Below are positions 17,600 through 26,162 of a stretch of DNA of 64,000 nucleotides, piece by piece. The notes beneath the pieces are model-generated. The model searched no databases and had not been told where the DNA came from. It saw nothing but the letters and a program-made list of their open reading frames with translations. This DNA is from Streptomyces sp. TLI_053 (GTDB lineage Bacteria > Actinomycetota > Actinomycetes > Streptomycetales > Streptomycetaceae): assembly GCF_900105395.1 (NCBI RefSeq), contig NZ_LT629775.1, positions 5,044,001 through 5,108,000 on the forward strand, given 5' to 3'. The position numbers were made by a program, and so were the translations under genes. The stretch's first letter is position 1, and each line of letters begins with the position of its first letter.

Positions 17600-18253
17600 G
17601 TGGACATCTGGTGGACTCTGCACCTCAAGCGCGACCCGGCCAGCGTGCCGCTCGCGCGCCGCATACTGCTCGGCGCGATGGCGACCGCGGGCGTCGACCC
17701 GCAGATCGCCCACGATCTCGGCGTCGCCCTCAGCGAGGCGTGCGCCAACGCGGTCGAGCACGGCGCGTGCGGGCGGCCCGACGACGGCTACCAGGTCACC
17801 GCGTCGATCAGCGGCGACCTGCTGCGGATCGAGGTGACCGACTCGGGCCCCGGCCTGCCCGGGCCCGACCGCCCGGCCCGCCGTCCGGCCCCCGCCGCCG
17901 TCCCGGTGGCCCCGCCCGCCCGGCCGGCGGGCCGGGCGCAGCCCCGGCGCCGCGCCCGGCGCGGCCGCGCCACCGTCCCCGGGCCGCTGCTCACCACCCA
18001 CCGCCCGCGGCGCGACGGCCGCCCGTACGACACCCACGTCCTCCCGGCCGCCGCCGACCCGGTGCCCGTCTTCCGGCCGGTGGACCTGGACGCGCTGCCC
18101 GACCTCACCGCCGAGTCCGGCCGGGGCCTGTTCCTCATCCACGCCCTCACCGACCACGTCCAGCTCCGCAACCATCCGCTGCGGGGGGCGATCGTCAGCT
18201 TCGACAAGATCCTCAAGTGGCAGGACGGGGCGCTGCTGCGCGCCGCCTCGTAG
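17600..18253 (+). CDS. GHKL ATP-binding (RsbW/anti-sigma-like) regulatory protein
   Basis: A 217-residue protein with a HATPase_c_2 fold: N-box ALSEACANAVEHG, G1 box DSGPGLPGP and G2 box GRGLFLIHALTDHVQ. A Pro/Arg-rich insertion of about 60 residues separates G1 and G2. The GTG at 17600 is chosen because AGGAGG lies 9-14 bases upstream; the ATG at 17570 has no ribosome site. Such proteins phosphorylate anti-anti-sigma factors or bind sigma factors in stress and differentiation switches. No sigma factor or antagonist gene is adjacent, so the partner is unknown. Confidence 0.85.
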   Translation: MDIWWTLHLKRDPASVPLARRILLGAMATAGVDPQIAHDLGVALSEACANAVEHGACGRPDDGYQVTASISGDLLRIEVTDSGPGLPGPDRPARRPAPAAVPVAPPARPAGRAQPRRRARRGRATVPGPLLTTHRPRRDGRPYDTHVLPAAADPVPVFRPVDLDALPDLTAESGRGLFLIHALTDHVQLRNHPLRGAIVSFDKILKWQDGALLRAAS

Positions 18254-18347
18254 GGCCCGCCCCCCGGATCCGGCCGGGGAGACCGGCCGGGGAGACCGGG
18301 CCGCCGGGGCGTGGCCGCAGCAGCGCGCCGTCCTGGGGGCCGTGCCG

Positions 18348-19034
18348 TCACCCGGCCCGGTAGGCCCGGAGGAACGCCGCGACGCCGGTGCCGATCAGGC
18401 GGTCGGTCTCCTCCTGCGGCAGCGGCAGGACCCCGTAGTGCGACTGCTGCACGATCGCGTGCGAGATCAGGGCCGTGAAGTGGCCGGCCGTCGTGGCCGG
18501 GTCCCCGTGCACGTCGATCAGCCCGGCGTCGGCGAGGGCGGTCATCGCCTCCGCGAGGGCCTCCCCGGCCGGCCTCGGGCCCGCCTCCCGCCACGCCGCC
18601 AGCAGCTCCGGCGGCACGTGGTCGGCCTCGGCGTGGATGTGCCGGACGAGGGCGAAGTGGTCCGGGAAGTCGGTCATCATGCCGACGAGGGCGCGGGCGA
18701 GGGCGACGAGATCCCGTTCGAGGTCCTCCGGGCGGGGCGGACGGGCGGGGTCCACCAGGGCGCGGATCCGGGCGATCTGGGCGTCCCTCACCACGCCGGA
18801 GGTCCAGGTGACGACGGTGCGGAAGAGCTCCGCCTTCCCGCCGGGGAAGTGGTTGTACAGGGTGCGCGTCGAGACGTCGGCGGCCGCCGCCAGCGCGTCG
18901 ACCGAGGCGCGCGTGTAGCCCTCGCGTCCGAAGACCGAGCAGGCCGCGCTCGCCATGGCCCGCTGCTTCGCCAGTTTCCGCGGCGAGACCTCTTCGGGCG
19001 CCGTGCCCGTTCCGGTCCGGTTGTCGCTCCCCAT
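18348..19034 (-). CDS. TetR-family transcriptional repressor
   Basis: A 228-residue regulator with an N-terminal TetR helix-turn-helix (ACSVFGREGYTRASVDALAA, then ADVSTRTLYNHFPGGKAEL) and a variable C-terminal ligand domain. It is divergent from an FMN reductase/MFS exporter pair. Twin palindromes in the shared intergenic region (19052-19089) are its probable operator, so it likely represses both its own gene and the pair until the exported compound binds. Confidence 0.9.
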   Translation of the reverse strand: MGSDNRTGTGTAPEEVSPRKLAKQRAMASAACSVFGREGYTRASVDALAAAADVSTRTLYNHFPGGKAELFRTVVTWTSGVVRDAQIARIRALVDPARPPRPEDLERDLVALARALVGMMTDFPDHFALVRHIHAEADHVPPELLAAWREAGPRPAGEALAEAMTALADAGLIDVHGDPATTAGHFTALISHAIVQQSHYGVLPLPQEETDRLIGTGVAAFLRAYRAG

Positions 19035-19051
19035 GTCCGCCTCCTCATCGA

Positions 19052-19089
19052 TTACAACGGGCGTTGTAATTTCTGCAACGCTCGTTGTA
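19052..19089. promoter_or_regulatory. Twin palindromic TetR operator
   Basis: TTACAACG-GG-CGTTGTAA (19052-19069) is followed by the weaker TGCAACG-CT-CGTTGTA (19074-19089). The dyad centres lie 21 bp apart, two helical turns, as for cooperative TetR dimers. The site lies between the divergent repressor and the reductase/exporter genes. Confidence 0.8.
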
Positions 19090-19146
19090 GTTTACCGGAG
19101 GGAGGTCGCACGGGGCGGCCGAACCGCCTCGGGAGGGGATCTCGTC

Positions 19147-19809
19147 ATGCCTGCCACCACCACGGTCCTGGACACGACCACGGGCCTGGACGCCGCCGTC
19201 GACGCCGCCACCGACGCCGGGGGCGCTCCGCTGCGCGTCGCCGTCATCGTCGGCAGCGTCCGCGAGGGCCGCCAGGGCCGTGCCGTCGCCGACTGGTTCC
19301 TCGCCGCCGCCGGGAGCACCGCCGGCCTGGACCTGGACGTCATCGACCTCGTCGACGTCCCCCTGCCGCTCGCCATGCCCGGCTGGGGCGGCACCCCGAC
19401 CCCGGAGGCCGCCGCCGCCCTCGCGGACGTGACGCCCCGCCTGGCCGCCGCCGACGCCTTCGTCGTCGTCACCCCCGAGTACAACCACAGCTTCCCGGCG
19501 GCCCTGAAGAACCTCATCGACTGGCACTACACCCAGTGGCAGGCCAAGCCGGTCGGCTTCGTCTCCTACGGCGGCCTCGGCGGCGGACTGCGCGCGGTCG
19601 AGCAACTGCGGCTGGTCTTCGCCGAGTTGCACGCCGTCACGGTCCGGGACTCGGTCAGCCTGCACGGCCCCTGGTCCGGCCTCGCCGAGGACGGCGCCCC
19701 GCGCGACGCCGCCGTCAGCGAGGGCGCCGCCAAGGGCATGCTCGGCCAGCTCGCCTGGTGGGGCCGGACCCTGCGCTCCGCCCGCACCACCCGCCCCTAC
19801 CAGGGCTGA
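19147..19809 (+). CDS. NADPH-dependent FMN reductase family protein
   Basis: A 220-residue flavodoxin-fold oxidoreductase. The FMN-phosphate loop is VAVIVGSVREGRQGRAVADW and the signature TPEYNHSFPAALKNLIDW matches azo/chromate/quinone reductases of the family. The ATG at 19147 follows GGGAGGGG about 8 bases upstream. It is 13 bp upstream of an MFS exporter and divergent from the TetR gene; together they look like a detoxification unit that reduces and exports a quinone- or azo-like compound. The substrate is inferred only at that level. Confidence 0.9.
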   Translation: MPATTTVLDTTTGLDAAVDAATDAGGAPLRVAVIVGSVREGRQGRAVADWFLAAAGSTAGLDLDVIDLVDVPLPLAMPGWGGTPTPEAAAALADVTPRLAAADAFVVVTPEYNHSFPAALKNLIDWHYTQWQAKPVGFVSYGGLGGGLRAVEQLRLVFAELHAVTVRDSVSLHGPWSGLAEDGAPRDAAVSEGAAKGMLGQLAWWGRTLRSARTTRPYQG

Positions 19810-19822
19810 GGGGGACCGGGCC

Positions 19823-21247
19823 GTGAGCACCGTCCAGACCGCCGGACCCGCCGTCCGGGCCCCGGCCGAGCCGCCGCGAAGCTCCTCCGCCGCGCTCAAC
19901 CGCACCCTCGCCGTCGTCATCACCGGCTCGGTCATGTCCGTGCTCGACATGACGATCGTCAATGTCGCGCTGCGCAGCCTCTCCGAGGAACTCCACGCAC
20001 CGCTGACGACCGTCCAGTGGACGGCCACCGCCTACACCCTCGCGCTCGCCGCCGTCGTCCCCACCGCCGCCTGGGCGATGGGCCGGTACGGTGCCAGGCG
20101 CACCTACCTGACCGCCCTCACCCTCTTCACCCTGGGCTCCCTCCTGGCCGCGTGCGCCTGGGACGTCGGCAGCCTGATCGCCTTCCGGGCCGTCCAGGGA
20201 CTCGGCGGCGGCCTGCTCACCCCGGTCGGCATGGCCATGGTGATGCGCACCGCCGACCGGGCCCGCCTCGGGCGGGCGATGGCCCTGCTCGGACTGCCCG
20301 TCCTGGCCGGCCCGGTGGCCGGCCCCGCTCTCGGCGGCTGGCTGCTCGACACCGCTTCCTGGCACTGGATCTTCCTCGTCAACCTGCCCGTCGGAGCGGT
20401 CGCCCTCGTCCTCGCCGCCAGGCTGCTCCGACCCGATCCGCCGCGCCCGGCGACCCCCGCGCCGCCGAGGCTCGACGTCCCCGGCCTGCTGCTGCTCTCC
20501 CCGGGCCTCGCCCTCCTGCTCTACGGTCTGGCCCGCGGCGGGGACCAGGGCGACGTCACCGCCCCCGGCACCCTCGTGCCCGCCCTCGCCGGTGCGGTGC
20601 TCGTGGCCGCCTTCGTCCGCCGCGCCCTGACGGCCGACCACCCGCTGCTCGACCTCCGGCTGCTGCGCCACCGCACCTTCGCCGCCGGTGTCGGCACCCT
20701 CGCCCTCTTCACCGGCGGGTACTTCGGATCGATGCTGCTCGCCCCGATGTACTGGCAGGAGGCACGCGGCCTGAGCGCCACGGCGGCCGGACTCCTCGGC
20801 GCACCGGTCGGTCTGGCCGTCGGCGTGACCATGCAGGTCGCCTCGCGCCGCATCGACAGGGTCGCGCCGCGCCACCTGGTCCGCCTCGGCATCGCCGTCG
20901 GCGCCCTGGGCATGGCCCTGACCGCCCTGCAGACGGGCACCGAGGGCGTGCCGGCCTGGCGGGTCGTCGGCGCGGCGATGCTGATGGGCGTCGGAGCGGG
21001 CACGACCCTGATGCCGACGATGACCACCGCCACCCGCGACCTCCCGGACGACCGGCTGGCCGCGGCCAGTACCGCCCTGAGCATCAACTCCCAGGTCTGG
21101 GCGTCGGTGGGGACGGCGCTGCTGTCCGTGCTGCTGAGCTCCTGCGGTACGGACCCCGCCGGGTTCCGCGGTACGTACGCGGTCGCCGCGGTCCTCCTCG
21201 CCCTGGCGCTGGTCCCCGCCTCCTTCCTCCCGGCCCGCCGCCCCTGA
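19823..21247 (+). CDS. MFS multidrug exporter, DHA2 (EmrB/QacA) family
   Basis: A 474-residue, 14-helix-type exporter. TM1 carries the DHA2 signature VMSVLDMTIVNVALRSL, and loop motif A appears around MGRYGARRTYL. Motif C-like GPVAGPALGGWLLD is in helix 5 and FLVNLPVGAVAL follows. It starts at a GTG 13 bp after the FMN reductase stop with GAGGGGG upstream, so the two are cotranscribed. Export of a drug-like compound under TetR control is likely; its identity is unknown. Confidence 0.92.
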   Translation: MSTVQTAGPAVRAPAEPPRSSSAALNRTLAVVITGSVMSVLDMTIVNVALRSLSEELHAPLTTVQWTATAYTLALAAVVPTAAWAMGRYGARRTYLTALTLFTLGSLLAACAWDVGSLIAFRAVQGLGGGLLTPVGMAMVMRTADRARLGRAMALLGLPVLAGPVAGPALGGWLLDTASWHWIFLVNLPVGAVALVLAARLLRPDPPRPATPAPPRLDVPGLLLLSPGLALLLYGLARGGDQGDVTAPGTLVPALAGAVLVAAFVRRALTADHPLLDLRLLRHRTFAAGVGTLALFTGGYFGSMLLAPMYWQEARGLSATAAGLLGAPVGLAVGVTMQVASRRIDRVAPRHLVRLGIAVGALGMALTALQTGTEGVPAWRVVGAAMLMGVGAGTTLMPTMTTATRDLPDDRLAAASTALSINSQVWASVGTALLSVLLSSCGTDPAGFRGTYAVAAVLLALALVPASFLPARRP

Positions 21248-21282
21248 CGCCCGCCGGCGGCCGGCCCGAGCGGGCGGCGGGA

Positions 21283-22380
21283 TCAGCCGCGGGTGGTGGG
21301 GGCGGCGGTGGAGGCGGCGGCGGCCCGGTTGCGGCGGCGGGCGACCACGACGGCGGCGAGGCCGAGGACGATCGCCATGCCGCCGGTGACGGCGAGCGGG
21401 ACGTTGCCGGAGCTCGCGCCGGTGCCGGCCAGCCGGGGTCCGGCCGGGTCGCCGTTGTCGGTGCCGGAGGTGCCGGGCGTGCCGGAGGTGGTGGCCGGGG
21501 CCGAGGGCGACGCGTCCGGGGAGGCGCTCGTGGTGGGCGTCGCCGTCTCCGTCGCGGTCGGCGAGGCGCTCGTCGACGGGGCGGTGGTGGCCGGGGCCGG
21601 CTCGGTGCGGGTGAGCGTGCTGGTGAGCGAGCCCAGCAGCCGGTTGCACCGGTACTTCACGTTGACCGGGCCCACCCCGTACGGAAGCACCTCGGAGGAG
21701 CCGGCGACGGTGACGGCGTAGTCCCCGGAGACCGTGCCCGGCTCGTCGGCGAACCTCAGCTCGGCGGTGACCATCTCGTGCGCCGGGACCCGGAAGGAGC
21801 CGACGGCGGTCGTCCCGGTGCCGTCGTTCGGCTCGACCGGGGTGAAGGGGCCGCCCTGGATCCTGACCAGGGGCTTGAACGGGGCGCCGCCCTGCGGGCC
21901 CTCGATCCGGTAGCTGATCCGGAAGTCGGTCAGCACGGTGTCGCTGCTGTTGTAGAAGGAGAAGGCCAGGTCCTGCGGCGGTCCGCCCCGGACCAGGGTC
22001 GCCGCGGTCGGCACGGCGTGGACCGGCATCGTGACCTGGTACTCGGACTCGCAGTCGGCGGGCAGGGTCGAGGTGGCCGAGGGGGTGGCGGTCGCGGTGC
22101 CGGGAGCGGGGTCGGTCGGGGTGGCGGTGGCCGACGGCGTGCCGGTGGCCGACGGCGTCACCGTGGCGGAGGCGGTGGGGGTGGGCCCGCCGGTGCTGGG
22201 AGTCGGCGTGGTGGTGGTCGCCGTCGCTCCGGGCGTCGCTCCGGCCGTCGGCCCGGCCGTCGCGCTCGCCGAGGGCGACGCGCTGCCGTCGGCGGCGGTC
22301 GCGGGGCTGGTTCCGCCGGCCAGGACGCCGCCGGTCAGCACGAACAGGGTGGCGGTGGCCGCCAGACGGGAAGTGCGCAC
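21283..22380 (-). CDS. Secreted LAXTG-anchored surface protein (paralogue 1)
   Basis: A 365-residue cell-wall protein starting at a GTG (22380) with GGAG 7 bases upstream. A signal peptide (VRTSRLAATATLFVLTGGVL) is followed by a long Thr/Ser/Pro/Ala repeat-like stalk (roughly residues 35-110). A globular beta-rich domain of about 170 residues carries two Cys (CESEYQV, YRCNRLL). A second low-complexity stalk leads to the sorting signal LAGTG, a hydrophobic helix and an RRRN tail. LAXTG is the motif recognised by class E sortases of Streptomyces; no sortase gene is in this window. It shares layout with the next gene upstream, suggesting a tandem duplication. Ligand unknown. Confidence 0.82.
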   Translation of the reverse strand: MRTSRLAATATLFVLTGGVLAGGTSPATAADGSASPSASATAGPTAGATPGATATTTTPTPSTGGPTPTASATVTPSATGTPSATATPTDPAPGTATATPSATSTLPADCESEYQVTMPVHAVPTAATLVRGGPPQDLAFSFYNSSDTVLTDFRISYRIEGPQGGAPFKPLVRIQGGPFTPVEPNDGTGTTAVGSFRVPAHEMVTAELRFADEPGTVSGDYAVTVAGSSEVLPYGVGPVNVKYRCNRLLGSLTSTLTRTEPAPATTAPSTSASPTATETATPTTSASPDASPSAPATTSGTPGTSGTDNGDPAGPRLAGTGASSGNVPLAVTGGMAIVLGLAAVVVARRRNRAAAASTAAPTTRG

Positions 22381-22426
22381 AGGGGGGCTCCGGTGAGGGT
22401 CGGACGAAACCGCTTGCGCATGGGGG

Positions 22427-22468
22427 ACGTTCGAAGGGCCCGCACGGTTGTACGGACCCTTCGGACGT
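22427..22468. terminator. Hairpin between the two LAXTG genes
   Basis: Arms 22427-22442 and 22453-22468 form a 16-bp stem with one G-T pair and one mismatch and a 10-base loop. It lies 16 bp beyond the stop of paralogue 2, so each gene is probably its own transcript. Confidence 0.6.
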
Positions 22469-22483
22469 TCCGGCGGTGGTGCG

Positions 22484-23488
22484 TCAGCTGTGCGCGCCGG
22501 CCTTGCGGCGGCGCAGCACGAGCAGCGTCCCGGCACCGGCCGCGAGCACGGCGGCGCCGCCGACGGCGATCGGCAGGGTGTTGGAGCTGGAGCCGGTGTC
22601 GGCCAGGTGCGGGCCGCTCACCGCGGACGGCGAGGCGGTCGCCTTGAGGGGGGTGGTGGCGGTGGTGGAGGACTTGTCGGCCACCTTGAAGCCGCCCTCG
22701 TAGTAGTTGCCGTACTGGGTGCAGCTGTTCGGCAGGGGGGAAGCGGGCTGGGGGAGGTCCGGCGTGTTGTCGAAGACCTCGGAGCCGCCGCCCACGGTGC
22801 CGCCGTAGTCGCCGACGGGGGCGGCGTTGGCGGCGATCCGGAACTGGATGGTGAGCTTCTCGCCCTTGGCGATCCGGTGGGTCCCGGTGTCGATGGCGCG
22901 GTCGACCAGTTCGGCCGGCTTCCAGTCCGATCCGGGCAGCCGGAGCTGGACGGTGAAGAAGTCGGTCCGCCAGTCCAGCGGACGCTCGTTCCAGTTGTCG
23001 GTGATGTAGATGCTGGACGAGAACCTGGCGAGGTCCACGCCGGTGGTGTTCTCGAAGGTCACCTGGACCTCCTGGGCCGGTCCGCCCTTGACCAGGGTGG
23101 TTCCCCAGAGGCCGGTGCCGGTGGCCTTGAGGTTGTGGTTGTCACCCCCGTGGACGCCGCCCTGGCAGCGGTTCGTGAACGTGGGTGCCGGGGGCGTGGG
23201 GCGGTTGGTCGGCTTCGGCGAGGTGGTGCTGCCGGGGGTGCCGGTGGCACTGGGCGAAGTGCTCGCGGAGGGCGTGCCGGTGCTCGGGGTGCCGGTCGGG
23301 GTCGGCGTGGCGCTCGGGGAGCCGCTCGGGGCCGTCGTCGGGGCTGCCGTGGTCGGGGCGGGGGACGTCGGGGCCGTCGTCGTCGGGGTGGGCGAGATGC
23401 CGACGGCGCCGGCGGTGGCCGTGCCGACCGTCGCGCCGAGGGAGAGCGCTATCAGCGTGGACGCGGCCAGAAGGCGGGAAGTGCGCAC
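22484..23488 (-). CDS. Secreted LAXTG-anchored surface protein (paralogue 2)
   Basis: A 334-residue protein with the same plan as its neighbour. A GTG start (23488) has GGAG 9 bases upstream, and the signal peptide begins with the same VRTSRL. A Thr/Pro/Ser stalk follows, then a beta-rich domain with two Cys (NRCQGGVH, NSCTQYG) containing FENTTGVDLARFSSSIYITD. The sorting signal is LADTG, then a hydrophobic helix and RRRK tail. Probably attached to peptidoglycan by a class E sortase encoded elsewhere. No enzymatic motif is visible; an adhesive, sheath or signalling role is possible but unproven. Confidence 0.82.
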   Translation of the reverse strand: MRTSRLLAASTLIALSLGATVGTATAGAVGISPTPTTTAPTSPAPTTAAPTTAPSGSPSATPTPTGTPSTGTPSASTSPSATGTPGSTTSPKPTNRPTPPAPTFTNRCQGGVHGGDNHNLKATGTGLWGTTLVKGGPAQEVQVTFENTTGVDLARFSSSIYITDNWNERPLDWRTDFFTVQLRLPGSDWKPAELVDRAIDTGTHRIAKGEKLTIQFRIAANAAPVGDYGGTVGGGSEVFDNTPDLPQPASPLPNSCTQYGNYYEGGFKVADKSSTTATTPLKATASPSAVSGPHLADTGSSSNTLPIAVGGAAVLAAGAGTLLVLRRRKAGAHS

Positions 23489-23647
23489 GGTCTTGGCTCC
23501 AGCTTGAGTAAATCTGTCCGAATACGGGCGAGTTGGCGCCTCGGTTTGATCACCGGCGCGTCGCAGGAGCGGCACCATATCGGAGGGTGGGCGAAGCGTC
23601 CGGTGCCGGGGCCCGGGAGGCGGTCGGCGACGCCCTACCCTGGCGCG

Positions 23648-24568
23648 ATGGGAGCGGTGGGCGAGTGGGACCTGAGGCGGCTGCGGGTGCTGCGGGCGGT
23701 CGACGAGTGCGGGACGGTGACGGCGGCCGCCGAGCGGCTCCGGCTGTCGCCCTCGGCGGTCTCGCAGCAGGTCTCGGCGCTGGCCCGGCAGGTGGGCGCG
23801 CCGATGCTGGAGCCCTACGGGCGGCGGGTGCGGCTGACCCCGGCGGCCCGGCTGGTGCTGCGTCACGCGGCGGTGGTCTTCGGACAGCTGGAACGTGCCG
23901 AGGCCGAGCTGGCGGGCTATCTGCACGGCGAGGCGGGCGAGGTCAGGGTGGGGGCCTTCGCCACCGCGATCACCGGGCTGCTCGTCCCGGCGGTGTCCCG
24001 GCTGCGCGAGGCCGCGCCGAGGCTGACCGTGCGGGTGGTGGAGGCCGAGGCGGCCGAGGCGGTCCGGCTGCTGGCGGCGGGGGACGTCGACCTGGCGCTG
24101 TCGCTGGCGGTGGTCGGGCCGGTCGGCCGGGGCTCCGGATTCGTCGAGACGGAACTGCTCAGCGACCCGTTGGACGTCGCGCTGCCACCGGGCCACCCGC
24201 TGGCCGGGACACCGGGGCTGCGGCTCGCGGACCTCGCGGCGGAGCCCTGGATCTACGGCGCGGCCGGGCCCTGGCGGGAGATCACCGCGGCGGCCTGCGC
24301 CCGGGCGGGCTTCACCCCGGAGCGGGCGCACACCGCCGCGGACTGGACGGCGATCCTGGCGATGGTGGCGGCCGGGCTGGGGGTGGCGCTGGTGCCGCGG
24401 CTGGCCTCGGCCGGGCGGGGCGGCTCGGCGGTCGTCCGGGCGCTGCCGGCGGACCTGCCGACCCGCCGGGTGGTGGCGGCGGTCCGGGCGGGCACGGAGC
24501 GGACGCCCCCGCTGCGCCGGGTGCTGGCGGAGCTGACGGCCGTCGCCAGGACCATTCAGTCGGACTGA
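23648..24568 (+). CDS. LysR-family transcriptional regulator
   Basis: A 306-residue regulator. The N-terminal winged helix is DLRRLRVLRAVDECGTVTAA then LRLSPSAVSQQVSALARQVG. The C-terminal periplasmic-binding-like effector domain (VRVGAFATAITGLLVPAVSR onward) is complete. It lies immediately upstream of, and co-directional with, the allantoicase gene (59 bp). It could respond to a purine-degradation intermediate, but LysR regulators are usually divergent from their targets, so this link is weak. Confidence 0.9.
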   Translation: MGAVGEWDLRRLRVLRAVDECGTVTAAAERLRLSPSAVSQQVSALARQVGAPMLEPYGRRVRLTPAARLVLRHAAVVFGQLERAEAELAGYLHGEAGEVRVGAFATAITGLLVPAVSRLREAAPRLTVRVVEAEAAEAVRLLAAGDVDLALSLAVVGPVGRGSGFVETELLSDPLDVALPPGHPLAGTPGLRLADLAAEPWIYGAAGPWREITAAACARAGFTPERAHTAADWTAILAMVAAGLGVALVPRLASAGRGGSAVVRALPADLPTRRVVAAVRAGTERTPPLRRVLAELTAVARTIQSD

Positions 24569-24627
24569 ACGGTTTGCTCATTTCTTTGTGATGGACCTGA
24601 CGGGTGACCCGGGGCGAGGGTGGAGGC

Positions 24628-25728
24628 ATGACCACCGAACGGATCTCGGGCCCCCGTCCCGACCAGCTGTCCGACGCCTACGCCCCGCCGTACGGGGGCG
24701 GCAACCCCTACGCCGACTACCGCACCGCCGAGTTCCCCTTCACCGGCCTGGTGGACCTCGCCGACCGCCGGCTCGGCGGCGCGGTCCTCGCCGCCAACGA
24801 CGAGCTGTTCGCCGAGCGGGAGAACCTGCTGCTGCCGGGCGCGGCCGAGTTCCGCCCGCACACCTTCGGCAACAAGGGCCAGATCATGGACGGTTGGGAG
24901 ACCCGGCGGCGGCGCGGCACCGGCGCCGGACACCCGCACCCGACCGTCGAGGACCACGACTGGGCCCTGATCCGGCTGGGCGTGCCGGGAGTCGTGCACG
25001 GCGTGGTCGTCGACACCGCGCACTTCCGCGGCAACTTCCCGCTGCAGATCGGCGTCGAGGGTGCCGAACTCCCGGGCACCCCGGGCCCGGAGGAGCTGCT
25101 GGCCCCCGAGACCGAGTGGCACCCGCTGGTGCCCCGTTCGCCGGTGCGCGGCCACGCCGCCAACGGCTTCGCCGTCGAAGGGGGCCGCCGGTTCACACAT
25201 CTGAGGCTCAGTCAGTTCCCCGACGGCGGCATCGCGCGCTTCCGGGTGCACGGCGAGGCCCGTCCGGATCCGGCCTGGCTGACCGCGCTCGGTACCTTCG
25301 ACCTGGCCGCGGTCGAGCACGGAGGCGCCGTCGAAGACGCCTCGGACCGCTTCTTCTCCTCCCCGGTCAACCTCGCCCTGCCCGGCAAGTCCGGTGCGAT
25401 GGGCGACGGTTGGGAGAACCGGCGGCGCCGCGACGACGGCCACGACTGGGTCCGGCTGCGGCTGGCCGGGCGGGGCGCGATCCGGGCCGTGGAGATCGAC
25501 ACCGGCTACTACGTCGGCAACGCGGCCGGCTGGGCGGCGCTGTCGGGCCGGGACGAGCAGGGCGCCGATCCCGAGGCGTGGTTCGAACTGGTGCCGCGCA
25601 CCCGGCTCCAGCCGGACGCCGTGCACCGGCTGGTGGTCGACGCGCCGCGTCCGGCCACCCACGTCCGGCTGGACGTCTTCCCGGACGGCGGGATCGCCCG
25701 GCTGCGGCTGTACGGCGGGCTGGTCTGA
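24628..25728 (+). CDS. alc: Allantoicase
   Basis: A 366-residue enzyme that hydrolyses allantoate to ureidoglycolate and urea in purine catabolism. Two repeated jelly-roll halves are visible: GQIMDGWETRRRR, VVDTAHFRGNFP and FPDGGIARFRVHG in the first; GAMGDGWENRRRR, EIDTGYYVGNAAGW and FPDGGIARLRLYG in the second. This internal duplication is diagnostic. The ATG at 24628 is preferred over a GTG at 24604; GAGGG lies about 8 bases upstream. No other allantoin genes are adjacent except possibly the downstream amidase. Confidence 0.93.
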   Translation: MTTERISGPRPDQLSDAYAPPYGGGNPYADYRTAEFPFTGLVDLADRRLGGAVLAANDELFAERENLLLPGAAEFRPHTFGNKGQIMDGWETRRRRGTGAGHPHPTVEDHDWALIRLGVPGVVHGVVVDTAHFRGNFPLQIGVEGAELPGTPGPEELLAPETEWHPLVPRSPVRGHAANGFAVEGGRRFTHLRLSQFPDGGIARFRVHGEARPDPAWLTALGTFDLAAVEHGGAVEDASDRFFSSPVNLALPGKSGAMGDGWENRRRRDDGHDWVRLRLAGRGAIRAVEIDTGYYVGNAAGWAALSGRDEQGADPEAWFELVPRTRLQPDAVHRLVVDAPRPATHVRLDVFPDGGIARLRLYGGLV

Positions 25729-25838
25729 TCCGGTGCCGCCGGGCCGGTCGGTGCGGGCCGGGGTGATCAGGCGCCGCCGGACGCCCGGCGGCTCCCGCTC
25801 CGTTTGCCGGGTCCGGCGGCCCGCCGGACGATGGGGGC

Positions 25839-26114
25839 ATGATGCACCAGATGCGGGCCGAGTTCGGCGCCGGCGGCGCGTCCGCCGGGGTGCGGCTGTG
25901 GCACATGGTCCGAGGCGGCGAGGACGCGGCGATGTGCGGCCGGGAGATCGACGCGGCGGCACCCGCCCGGGAGGCGACGGACTGGGGGCACACCCCCGAG
26001 CTCTGCTGCCACACCTGCGGCGCGTACGTCCTGAGGGAGTCCCCCTACCTGGGGGACGAGCACCGGCCGGGACCGCCCGGCGGCCAGCCGGAAGCCGGCT
26101 GGCCCACGGGCTGA
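25839..26114 (+). CDS. Small Cys/His-containing hypothetical protein
   Basis: A 91-residue protein. WHMVRGGEDAAMCGREID and HTPELCCHTCGAYV place Cys/His residues in an arrangement (C, then CCHTC) that could bind zinc. Similar short proteins with a C-x(n)-CHTC ending are common in Streptomyces, with no assigned function. It lies between the allantoicase and amidase genes on the same strand, 110 bp after the former and 48 bp before the latter. Two adjacent ATGs at 25839 leave the exact start open. Confidence 0.6.
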   Translation: MMHQMRAEFGAGGASAGVRLWHMVRGGEDAAMCGREIDAAAPAREATDWGHTPELCCHTCGAYVLRESPYLGDEHRPGPPGGQPEAGWPTG

Positions 26115-26162
26115 CCGGGGCGGCGGCGCGGTCGCGGGCGGGCCGGGGCTACCGTGGGCGCC

